Source: Planctomycetes bacterium UBA7888
Lineage (GTDB): Bacteria > Planctomycetota > UBA1135
Assembly (NCBI GenBank): GCA_002500505.1
Contig: DLRM01000013.1
Span: forward strand, 1 to 28,513
DNA: 28,513 nucleotides
Reading direction: 5' to 3'
Both the position numbers and the translations under genes were made by a program. Position 1 is the stretch's first letter, and each line of letters opens with the position of its first letter. The notes under the pieces were generated by a model. It ran no database searches, was not told where the DNA came from, and worked only from the letters and a program-made list of their open reading frames with translations. Shown here piece after piece: positions 20,916 through 28,111 of the stretch.

Positions 20916-22817
20916 TCAGTCCTTTACCTCATAGTCAGCATCCACAACTTGGTCATCCGATTCTTGGGAATCGCCCTCAGAGGGAGGGCCTTGAGGGTTC
21001 GCTTGCGCACTTTCAGCAGCAGCGGCCGTGTAGAGCTTTTCGCCGATGGAAGACAAAAGCGTTTTTAATTCTTCTTTCAAAGAAGTCATGGACTCGACAT
21101 TGGATTCGGCGACGGCCTTCTCAAGGGCTTCGGCCTTTTCCTCGATGGCATTCTTGTCAGCCTCTTCAATTTTATCTTCATGCTCCTTCACTAATTTGCG
21201 ACCCTGCCACGCAACCTGGTCCGCTTCATTTCGAAGTTCAACGCCTTCCTTAGTCTTTGCATCTTCTTCCTTGAAGCGCTCGGCCTCGTCTTGCATTTTC
21301 TGAATGTCATCATCAGTAAGACCGGAAGAATGCTCGATTCGAATCTTCTGCTCCTTGCCCGTTGCATTGTCCTTAGCGGAGACATGAAGAATCCCGTTGG
21401 AATCGATATCAAAACTGACTTCGATTTGCGGGACACCTCTGGGGGCCGGTGGAATTCCATCCAGGAGGAACTTGTCCAAGGTGCGATTATCGGGGGCCAT
21501 CGGGCGCTCACCTTGAAGGACATGGACCTCAACGCTGGGCTGACTATCTGCAGCCGTAGAGAAGACTTCTTTCTTAGTTGTGGGGATGGTTGTATTCCGA
21601 GGGACAAGAGTCGTCATCACGCCGCCCATCGTCTCGATTCCCAAGGAAAGTGGAGTCACATCCAAGAGAACTAAATCTTCCACCTCGCCAGTTAAAACCC
21701 CACCCTGGATAGCGGCTCCAAGAGCAACGACTTCGTCAGGGTTCATGGATCTGTTTACTTCTTTGCGGAAAACATCGGCTACAGTTTCCTGAACCTTTGG
21801 AATCCGAGTAGAACCGCCAACTAAGATGACTTCCGAAATGTCGGCGGGCTGAAGGCCTGCATCTTTCAAAGCGTTTAAGCAAGGCGTCTTGGTTCGCTCA
21901 ATGAGGTCCGCGCAAAGAGCTTCAAACTTAGCCCTGGAGAGCGTACTCATGAGGTGCTTCGGACCGCTTTGATCTGCGGTGATAAAGGGCAGGTTGATCT
22001 GCGTCTCGCTCGCCGAAGAGAGTTCGCACTTCGCTTTTTCGCAAGCTTCCTTCAGACGCTGCAGAGCCATGGGGTCCTGTCGGAGATCAACGCCCTGTCC
22101 ACTTTGGAATTCATCAGCAACCCAATTGATGAGAGCTTCATCAAAGTCGTCACCGCCCAAATGGGTGTCTCCATTCGTAGCAAGAACCTCAAAAACACCG
22201 TCCCCAATTTCGAGGATAGAGACATCAAAGGTACCGCCACCAAGGTCGAAAACGACCACTTTGCCGGACTTGCTCTTGTCTAGTCCATAGGCCAAAGCTG
22301 CTGCAGTCGGTTCATTCACAATCCGCTCAACTTCAAGACCCGCAATCTTGCCAGCATCTTTCGTTGCCTGCCGCTGAGAGTCATTGAAATAGGCAGGAAC
22401 CGTAATGACGGCCTTGGAAACCTTTTGCCCAAGGTAATCTTCTGCGCATTCGCGAAGGTAGCTCAGAACATGACTGGAAATTTCAGGAGGCGTCATTTCC
22501 TTGCCACCCGCCAAAACCTTGACTGGCTCTTTCGGTGCACCCACGGTCTCGTAGGGAACCATCCGCTCCTCGTCCGAAACTTCTTCATGGCGACGCCCCA
22601 TAAAGCGCTTGATGGAGAAGACGGTGTTCGTGGGATTGGTGACGGCTTGCCTCTTGGCAGGCCCGCCAACGAGGCGCTGGCCGCCATCTTGGAAAGCTAC
22701 GACCGACGGGGTTGTGCGCCCCCCTTCCTTGTTAGGGATGACCTTTGGCTCCCCGCCTTCAAGAATGGCAACAACTGAATTGGTTGTGCCGAGATCGATT
22801 CCGATGATTTTGCTCAT
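20916..22817 (-). CDS. dnaK: Molecular chaperone DnaK (Hsp70)
   Basis: This 633-residue protein is a full-length DnaK. It has the ATPase phosphate-1 motif IGIDLGTTNS at 5-14, AVITVPAYFNDSQRQATKDA near 136-155, FDLGGGTFDVS near 190-200, and ILVGGSTRIPKVQ near 330-342. The linker VLLDVTPLSLGIET joins to the substrate-binding domain. The C-terminus ends DDQVVDADYEVKD, close to the conserved EEVD-like bacterial tail. It folds and protects proteins with DnaJ and GrpE, neither of which is nearby. ATG 22815-22817 is preceded by GGAG at 9 bases. There is no CIRCE repeat upstream, so HrcA control is not indicated. A TTGAAA hexamer lies near 22843-22848 on the minus strand, but its partner is unclear. 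It follows the response regulator by 52 bases and ends at a hairpin terminator. Confidence 0.98.
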   Translation of the reverse strand: MSKIIGIDLGTTNSVVAILEGGEPKVIPNKEGGRTTPSVVAFQDGGQRLVGGPAKRQAVTNPTNTVFSIKRFMGRRHEEVSDEERMVPYETVGAPKEPVKVLAGGKEMTPPEISSHVLSYLRECAEDYLGQKVSKAVITVPAYFNDSQRQATKDAGKIAGLEVERIVNEPTAAALAYGLDKSKSGKVVVFDLGGGTFDVSILEIGDGVFEVLATNGDTHLGGDDFDEALINWVADEFQSGQGVDLRQDPMALQRLKEACEKAKCELSSASETQINLPFITADQSGPKHLMSTLSRAKFEALCADLIERTKTPCLNALKDAGLQPADISEVILVGGSTRIPKVQETVADVFRKEVNRSMNPDEVVALGAAIQGGVLTGEVEDLVLLDVTPLSLGIETMGGVMTTLVPRNTTIPTTKKEVFSTAADSQPSVEVHVLQGERPMAPDNRTLDKFLLDGIPPAPRGVPQIEVSFDIDSNGILHVSAKDNATGKEQKIRIEHSSGLTDDDIQKMQDEAERFKEEDAKTKEGVELRNEADQVAWQGRKLVKEHEDKIEEADKNAIEEKAEALEKAVAESNVESMTSLKEELKTLLSSIGEKLYTAAAAESAQANPQGPPSEGDSQESDDQVVDADYEVKD

Positions 22818-22869
22818 GGTTATTTACTCCGGGGGACAAGTTTCAATTCCCGTGCCGCCCATTTTCTGC

Positions 22870-24261
22870 CTATTTGGCAGTCCCGAGGCCGAAATCTTTG
22901 ATTTTTCGGTAAAGGGTTCTTTCTCCCATGCCAAGGCTTCTCGCCGCCTTGCTTCGATTCCCGCCGACCAGCTCCAAGGTTTGAGCGATTAACTCCATCT
23001 CAACCTCTTCCAGGGTCCGGCCTGCAAGGGAAGCAACCGAGGGGGGCTGTGCAGGATTGGCGACTTCGTTGGCGGCTGATTCGGCCAGAAAAGGTGGCAA
23101 ATCGTCGGCCCCCAAGACGCCATCATGGTCCATGACTACCATCGTTTCCATGGCGTTGCGCAATTCTCGCACATTGCCAGGCCAAGGGTAAGCGGCAAAG
23201 GCTGAATAAACCTCGTCTGAGATGGATGCGATTTTGCGACCGTGCTGTTCTTGATGCTCCTCCTTAAAGAATTCGACAAGCAAAGGAATGTCTTCTTGGC
23301 GCTTCCTCAAAGGAGGGAGTTCGATGGGGATGACATTCAGGCGATAGAAAAGGTCTTCACGGAACTCCCCCTTCTGCACTCGCTTGGCCAAGTCACGATT
23401 CGTTGCTGCCAGAATTCGGACATCTACGGGAATTTCGCTGTTTGAACCAACGGGAGTTACTGTTCGATTTTCTAAAGCCCGCAACAATTTGCCCTGGGTA
23501 TCCAAAGCCATGTCTCCGATTTCATCCAGAAAAAGGGTGCCGCCGTTGGCATATTCAAACTTGCCTGCCCGGGATTGCTCTGCCCCAGTGAAAGAACCTT
23601 TCGCATGACCAAAGAGCTCCGATTCCATCAAAGACTCGGTCAAGGCAGCACAATTCACGGCTACAAAGCGTTTTCTTGACCGTGGGGAAAGTTGATGAAG
23701 AGCGCGCGCCACCAGTTCTTTCCCCGTTCCGGATTCACCCAAGATTAGAACGGAAGCGTCGGTCGTCCCTGCTTGGCGAACTTGATTAAAGACTTTCTCA
23801 ATTTGAGGAGAATGCCCCACCATCCCTTGGAGACCAAATCGACGATCTAGCTCGGCCCGGAGTTCTCGATTGTCCTCGCTTAAGCGAACCTTCTCAAGTT
23901 CCTTTTGAACTCGAGAACGAAGTTCAATGATGTTGACCGGTTTGGTGAGATAATCGGCAGCCCCTTCCCGAAGGGAGCGGACTGCGACTTCGAGATTCCC
24001 GTGCCCCGTAATAAGGAAAACAGAGAGTTCCGGCTCAATCCGACGGATTTCTCTCAAAAGATCGAGCCCATCTCGTTCTTCCCCTAATTGGAGGTCCGTT
24101 AAAACTAAATCGAAGTTACGAGCCCGGATTCGATCCAAAGCCGAATCCACAGTGAAGGCCACCTCGACCTGATGGCCATCTCCTTCAAGAGCAGTGCGGA
24201 TGGCATCAGCATGCGCTTCATCGTCTTCCACGATAAGGAGACGTCGAACGGAAAGACTCAT
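22870..24261 (-). CDS. NtrC-type sigma-54-dependent response regulator
   Basis: This 463-residue protein has the three expected domains. The receiver (about 6-120) has acidic pocket EDD at 12-14, phospho-acceptor Asp56 in LVLTDLQLG, and Lys107. The AAA+ domain (about 145-380) has Walker A GESGTGKE at 175-182, the sigma-54 contact loop GSFTGA at 222-227 (usually GAFTGA), Walker B GTLFLDEIGD at 241-250, and a sensor segment ILAATNRDL. A Fis-type helix-turn-helix forms the end (GGNRSKAARSLGMGERTLYRKI). It should activate sigma-54 promoters when phosphorylated by the kinase encoded just upstream, whose stop it overlaps by 4 bases. The targets are unknown; the mild Ser for Ala change in the contact loop occurs naturally elsewhere. 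Confidence 0.95.
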   Translation of the reverse strand: MSLSVRRLLIVEDDEAHADAIRTALEGDGHQVEVAFTVDSALDRIRARNFDLVLTDLQLGEERDGLDLLREIRRIEPELSVFLITGHGNLEVAVRSLREGAADYLTKPVNIIELRSRVQKELEKVRLSEDNRELRAELDRRFGLQGMVGHSPQIEKVFNQVRQAGTTDASVLILGESGTGKELVARALHQLSPRSRKRFVAVNCAALTESLMESELFGHAKGSFTGAEQSRAGKFEYANGGTLFLDEIGDMALDTQGKLLRALENRTVTPVGSNSEIPVDVRILAATNRDLAKRVQKGEFREDLFYRLNVIPIELPPLRKRQEDIPLLVEFFKEEHQEQHGRKIASISDEVYSAFAAYPWPGNVRELRNAMETMVVMDHDGVLGADDLPPFLAESAANEVANPAQPPSVASLAGRTLEEVEMELIAQTLELVGGNRSKAARSLGMGERTLYRKIKDFGLGTAK

Positions 24262-25007
24262 GAATCTCTCCCTATCGGAAGAATCATCCGAGCGCGGGTT
24301 CCATGCCCAGGGCTACTTTCAAGCTGAAGGGCGCCTTCGTGGGCCTCCAAAATACGACGCACGGTGGGAAGGCCAAGACCCGAGCCACCTTTTTTGCTGG
24401 AGTAGTAAACATCCATACAGCGTTCAGCGGTCTTACTATCCATGCCGGGCCCATCATCCACAATCTCAAGAATGGCTGTGTCCTCCTCAACCCGAGTGAT
24501 GAGACTGATAGAGCCCCCTTCCCCTTCCATCGCTTGCCGGGCATTAATCAGTAAATTCAAGAGGGCTTGACGAATACGGCCTTCATCCAAGGAAAGGAGT
24601 GGAAGCGAACCATCCAAAAACGTGTCCAAGCGAATGCCCTGGGCTTGCGCTTCCGGGGCAACGAAAGTCGCCACCTTCTCCACCAAGGCATTGAAATCGA
24701 CCGAGCTGCGCTCCATGGTTTCCGTCCGCGCATACAGGAGGAAATCTTCCAGAATATCATTGAGGCGCCCGACCTCTTGCTTGAGGACATCCAACGTTTT
24801 CAATGTTCGCCGAGCGAGAGGCTCCGTTTCTCCCGACCAATTCTCCCGAAGAATGTCCAAATGAAGCCCAATCGTGCTCAATGGGTTTTTCAACTCATGA
24901 GCCAATCCGCCCGCCAATCGAGACAAGGTTTGGGGGTCTAAAGGAGGATTGCTGTTTGAAACTTCTTTCATCCAATGAAGGGGGGGCTGACCTCCCTGAG
25001 ACCCCAT
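24258..25007 (-). CDS. Soluble histidine kinase lacking a sensor domain (NtrB-like)
   Basis: With the ATG at 25007 the protein is 249 residues; ATG 24971 (237 residues) and GTG 25049 are alternatives, the last overlapping the divergent gene. Only the dimerisation and catalytic domains are present: H-box AGGLAHELKNPLSTI with phospho-accepting His37, N-box NLLINARQAM with Asn155, G1 DDGPGMD near 184-190, and G2 GGSGLGL near 207-213. There is no membrane segment, PAS or GAF domain. It should phosphorylate the regulator encoded next. How it senses anything is not visible; a partner protein or cytosolic signal is likely. The F-box region CMDVYYSSKKGG is divergent from the usual FxPFFTTK. Confidence 0.9.
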   Translation of the reverse strand: MGSQGGQPPLHWMKEVSNSNPPLDPQTLSRLAGGLAHELKNPLSTIGLHLDILRENWSGETEPLARRTLKTLDVLKQEVGRLNDILEDFLLYARTETMERSSVDFNALVEKVATFVAPEAQAQGIRLDTFLDGSLPLLSLDEGRIRQALLNLLINARQAMEGEGGSISLITRVEEDTAILEIVDDGPGMDSKTAERCMDVYYSSKKGGSGLGLPTVRRILEAHEGALQLESSPGHGTRARMILPIGRDS

Positions 25008-25039
25008 AGAATAACGGCTCACCCAGGCAAGCCCGCCCT

Positions 25040-26125
25040 TTGAACCCACTCAACCTCGACCTGTCCACCCCCCTCGGGAGAGAAGAAGCCGCCACCCTGC
25101 TTCAAAAGGGGCAGATTCTCGCTCTACCAACGGACACAGTCCCAGGTTTAGGAGTCCTTTTGGGGGCCGAGGATGCTGCTTCCCGTCTTGCAAGCTGCAA
25201 ATCCGCCCCTTCATCGCGCCCATTTTCCCTACATTTTGGAGCTCTTAATCAGCTCAACGCCTGCCTTCCAAAACTTCCTGCTGGCCTTCCTGCTTGGATA
25301 AATAGCCGACTGCCTGGTCCCTGGACGCTGGTCTTACCCTCAGCCTGGGTCGAAGCGCCTTGGAAGGAGACATGGCCGCACGAGATGACTGGCTTTCGTG
25401 TCCCTAGGGAGCCTTTGTTTTCTCAATTGGCAAGCTCACTGGACTCCCCTCTCCTCATGACCAGCATAAATGAAAGTGGGGAGCCTCCACTTTGGGGACC
25501 CGACCTGGAAACGTGGCTTGAGCAACATCCTGAAGTCGTTCCCGCAATCAATCCTCGCATGGTCCAGGAGAGCCAAGCCTCCCGAGTCGTTTCCTTTACC
25601 CCCACACCGCAAATTCTTCGCGGTGCTCCTTTAAGCAAAGGAGAGTTGCCAGGAAAATCTGTCCTGATTCTTTGTACGGGAAACATTTGCCGCTCTCCCC
25701 TTGCCGCAGAGGCTCTTCGAGTCTCCCTAGCAGCGAGTTGGGATGTCTCCGTTCAAGAGTTGAGTTCGTTGGGATGGGTCGTGGAGTCGGCTGGAACTTT
25801 TGCCACACCAGGCCTCCCCGCAACCGCGCATTCCATCCAAGTTGCCAAGGAAGTCGGCCTGGATCTTTCCAGGCACCAGGCCCAATTTTTGGGGGACGCC
25901 TTGGCCAAGCCATGGGATCTCGTTCTAGGCCTAGGCAAAAGCCACCTTGATGGATTGTCCTCCAATTTCTCTGCGGAGTTGGATGTCCTCAATCCTCGCG
26001 GCCAAGATATTGCAGACCCTTACGGAGGAAGCTTGGCCATTTACCGCCAAATGCGTGACGAAGTCCTGCTTTGTATAGAAGACCGTATGGCCACTTGGTC
26101 ATCGTGGGGTGCGAGAAAAACTTGA
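25040..26125 (+). CDS. Fusion of Sua5/YrdC-type domain and low-molecular-weight protein phosphatase
   Basis: This 361-residue protein joins two families. Residues about 10-195 form a YrdC/Sua5 domain: LPTDTVPGLG near 29-38, FRVPREPL near 119-126 and TSINESGEPP near 141-150. That family makes threonylcarbamoyl-AMP for the t6A tRNA modification. Residues about 205-355 form a low-molecular-weight phosphatase: P-loop CTGNICRS with Cys212 and Arg218, and the general acid in DPYGGS at Asp326. Some usual Sua5 residues differ: the KxR pair reads KSA at 54-56, and the S-T-V motif reads SRVV near 181-184. The start is TTG at 25040, the only suitable codon near the domain. It diverges from the histidine kinase over 32 bases and its stop is 7 bases from the ptsN stop. 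Confidence 0.85.
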   Translation: MNPLNLDLSTPLGREEAATLLQKGQILALPTDTVPGLGVLLGAEDAASRLASCKSAPSSRPFSLHFGALNQLNACLPKLPAGLPAWINSRLPGPWTLVLPSAWVEAPWKETWPHEMTGFRVPREPLFSQLASSLDSPLLMTSINESGEPPLWGPDLETWLEQHPEVVPAINPRMVQESQASRVVSFTPTPQILRGAPLSKGELPGKSVLILCTGNICRSPLAAEALRVSLAASWDVSVQELSSLGWVVESAGTFATPGLPATAHSIQVAKEVGLDLSRHQAQFLGDALAKPWDLVLGLGKSHLDGLSSNFSAELDVLNPRGQDIADPYGGSLAIYRQMRDEVLLCIEDRMATWSSWGARKT

Positions 26126-26126
26126 C

Positions 26127-26143
26127 TCTGGGCTAGCCCCAGA
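26127..26143. other. Short hairpin across the convergent stops
   Basis: TCTGGG (26127-26132) and CCCAGA (26138-26143) form a perfect 6-bp stem around the 5-base loop CTAGC. It lies between the Sua5-phosphatase stop and the ptsN stop, and the ptsN TAG is inside it. It could be a weak bidirectional terminator, but no U tract follows on either strand, so the role is uncertain. Confidence 0.3.
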
Positions 26144-26582
26144 TGCCGAGGACGGATTCCCCAGAATCGCAAGCAAGTAGCCGCTCTCGAAAAGAGCCGT
26201 CGCTCAAACGGCGAGCAATCTCCGTGAGGGTCCGAACATGCAGGAGCTTTTCTTCCCGCGGGACAAGCAACATGACTACGATTGTTGCCGGCCTTCCATC
26301 TAATGACTGGAAATCAATCCCAGTAGGCAAGAGTGCCATCGCTGCCCGGACACCCTCTAAGTCAGGTAGAGCAGCGTGAGGCACAGCAATGCCATCTTCC
26401 ATTCCTGTGCTAACCGACCGCTCCCGCGCAACGAGAGCCTGATGAGCGTCTTCAAGTCTTTCCGCAGAGAGAGCCCCTGAAGCTGCCAATGAATCCACCA
26501 TTTTACGCATCAAATCCCACTTGTCGTCTGCTGGCGGCGCAAGCAGGACGCAATCAGAGGAGAGGAATTGAGTCAGGGTCAT
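26133..26582 (-). CDS. ptsN: PTS EIIA-domain protein (fructose/nitrogen type)
   Basis: This 149-residue protein is a single PTS EIIA type-2 domain. The motif ERSVSTGMEDGIAVPHA near 54-70 holds the phospho-acceptor His69, and LDGRPATIVVMLLVPREEKLLHVRTLTEIARRL near 94-126 is the conserved second half. Members are either sugar-specific EIIA or EIIA-Ntr, which regulates ion transport and nitrogen metabolism. No EIIB or EIIC is adjacent. Instead the gene overlaps the end of an antiporter gene by 4 bases, which fits a regulatory role better than sugar uptake. The symbol ptsN is used on that basis and is not proved. Confidence 0.83.
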   Translation of the reverse strand: MTLTQFLSSDCVLLAPPADDKWDLMRKMVDSLAASGALSAERLEDAHQALVARERSVSTGMEDGIAVPHAALPDLEGVRAAMALLPTGIDFQSLDGRPATIVVMLLVPREEKLLHVRTLTEIARRLSDGSFRERLLACDSGESVLGIWG

Positions 26583-27925
26583 TCGGCGAGGAAGATTCGT
26601 GTGGCCACAAAGAATACAGGAAGGAGGAAGATAACGGAATACAAGATGAAGCCAAAAAAGGACGGCATTCTCACTTTGCTCTCCTCAGCAATGGATTTAA
26701 CCATGAAATTGGGCGCATTACCAATGTAGGTCATGGCACCCATGAAAACAGCGCCTAGAGATATCCCGACTAGGAGTTCGTTGTTTACCCCGGCAACGGC
26801 CACGGCATTCGGCTCAACCCCAAGGCTCTTTGCCGTTTCAAAGAAAACGACATAGGTCGGGGCATTGTCCAAGAAAGCGCTAAGGGTACCTGTAAGCCAA
26901 AAGAACTGTGCAGGGGTGTTCAAGCCCAGTTCTGGCCCATGAATCTCCAAAAGGCGGACAGTGGCCATCATGCTAAGGAAAATTCCAAAGAAAAGAGCCG
27001 CTACTTCGAGGATGGGATGCCAAGTGAACGAATTTGCCTTACGGTAATCCACAGGGGTCGCAATAAAGGCTCCTGCTCCAGCGAAAACTAGTGCAAGGTC
27101 TCTTCCATAGGCAGGGAGAAAGGCGTGAGGGTGCATGTCCAGCCACACGGAAAGATTGTTTGGTGTGAGAAATGCAACGGAGAGAACAATAAGGGCCAAC
27201 CAAAGAAAGTTAGTTGTCCCGACAATGCGCAGGGGTTTAACTTCGACCCGATCATGCATGTGCTCACTTGGCGACTCCTTCTTGTATAGGAGCGTATCCA
27301 AGACCCAGTACACACCAAGAAGAGTCGCATTCACAAATGCCCAAGGGAGCAGCAAGCTAAAGGTCCAAGTAAAGGGAACTCCCCGCAGATAACCTAGAAA
27401 GAGAGGTGGGTCGCCTAGAGGGGTCAGGCAACCGCCAATGTTGCAAACTAAGAAAATGAAAAATACCACCGTATGAACCTGGTAGTGGCGTTCTGAAATA
27501 GTCTTCAATAAGGGGCGGATGAGTAGCATCGCCGCTCCAGTGGTCCCCATGAACGATGCAAGAAGAGCGCCAGTGAGGAGGAAGGCGCAATTTACTTTTG
27601 GGGTCGCCTCGAGGTCTCCGCGAAGGACAATCCCGCCAGATGCCGTGTAGAGCGAAGCCAGCAAAATGAGGAAGCTTAGGTACTCGTGGAGCGTGTGCCC
27701 AATGGTATGCCAATCTCCGTGGCTGGCGAAAAGGCCGAGGACAGGCAATCCGCAACAGAAGGCCACCTTGAACCGGTTGAGATTGGAATGCCACCAACGA
27801 GGGACCAATAGCGGCAATACAGCGATGGCCAGCAACATAAAAAGGAAGGGTACGATCCAAGCAAATCCAGGCACAAAGGGGCTAGGGTCACTAGAACTCG
27901 GAATGAAAGCACTTAGGGGGGACAC
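26579..27925 (-). CDS. Sodium:proton antiporter-like membrane protein (CitMHS_2-type)
   Basis: This 448-residue protein has about 11-12 membrane segments. MGTTGAAMLLIRPLL near 126-140 and CNIGGCLTPLGDPPLFLGYL near 161-180 match the ion-transporter (IT) superfamily motif found in NhaD and related antiporters. GTLSAFLDNAPTYVVFFE near 349-366 and GAMTYIGNAPNFMVK near 397-411 are the pseudo-symmetric second-half elements. These are annotated as sodium:proton antiporters or citrate transporters; the first is more common for this subgroup, but the ion is not provable here. The start appears to be GTG at 27923-27925 with AGGA 9 bases before it. Its stop overlaps the EIIA start, linking the two in expression. 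Confidence 0.85.
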   Translation of the reverse strand: MSPLSAFIPSSSDPSPFVPGFAWIVPFLFMLLAIAVLPLLVPRWWHSNLNRFKVAFCCGLPVLGLFASHGDWHTIGHTLHEYLSFLILLASLYTASGGIVLRGDLEATPKVNCAFLLTGALLASFMGTTGAAMLLIRPLLKTISERHYQVHTVVFFIFLVCNIGGCLTPLGDPPLFLGYLRGVPFTWTFSLLLPWAFVNATLLGVYWVLDTLLYKKESPSEHMHDRVEVKPLRIVGTTNFLWLALIVLSVAFLTPNNLSVWLDMHPHAFLPAYGRDLALVFAGAGAFIATPVDYRKANSFTWHPILEVAALFFGIFLSMMATVRLLEIHGPELGLNTPAQFFWLTGTLSAFLDNAPTYVVFFETAKSLGVEPNAVAVAGVNNELLVGISLGAVFMGAMTYIGNAPNFMVKSIAEESKVRMPSFFGFILYSVIFLLPVFFVATRIFLAE

Positions 27926-28039
27926 AGCGCGGCATCCTACCCTCGCTAGGGTGCACCAAAAATGCTTGGCAAGAAGAAAAAGGGGGGTTCCCGGGAAGGA
28001 TAAGACCTGAAAAGCCGTCCAAAGACCGCCTAATGGTTT

Positions 28040-28067
28040 TTGCTGAAAGGTCCTCGGAGACTAGACT
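28040..28067 (+). promoter_or_regulatory. Candidate promoter for the secretin-like gene
   Basis: TTGCTG (28040-28045) and TAGACT (28062-28067) are separated by 16 bases, a plausible sigma-70-type pair that would start transcription about 38 bases before the ATG at 28112. Neither hexamer is a close consensus match. The surrounding 186-base region (27926-28111) lies between two divergent genes and must contain promoters for both; I see no riboswitch or convincing ORF in it. Confidence 0.3.
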
Positions 28068-28111
28068 TCCCGCAAGCCCCATCGGGCCCCAAACCACTCT
28101 GAAGCTGACGC

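Noticed and set aside
22818..22869. CIRCE or sigma-32-type heat-shock promoter before dnaK
   Set aside because: No TTAGCACTC repeat is present, and TTGAAA followed by CCCCC has the wrong spacing for a sigma-32 promoter.
27891..28097. Minus-strand frame of 68 codons in the region before the antiporter
   Set aside because: It overlaps the antiporter start in another frame, lacks a ribosome-binding site and resembles no family; the region more likely holds divergent promoters.
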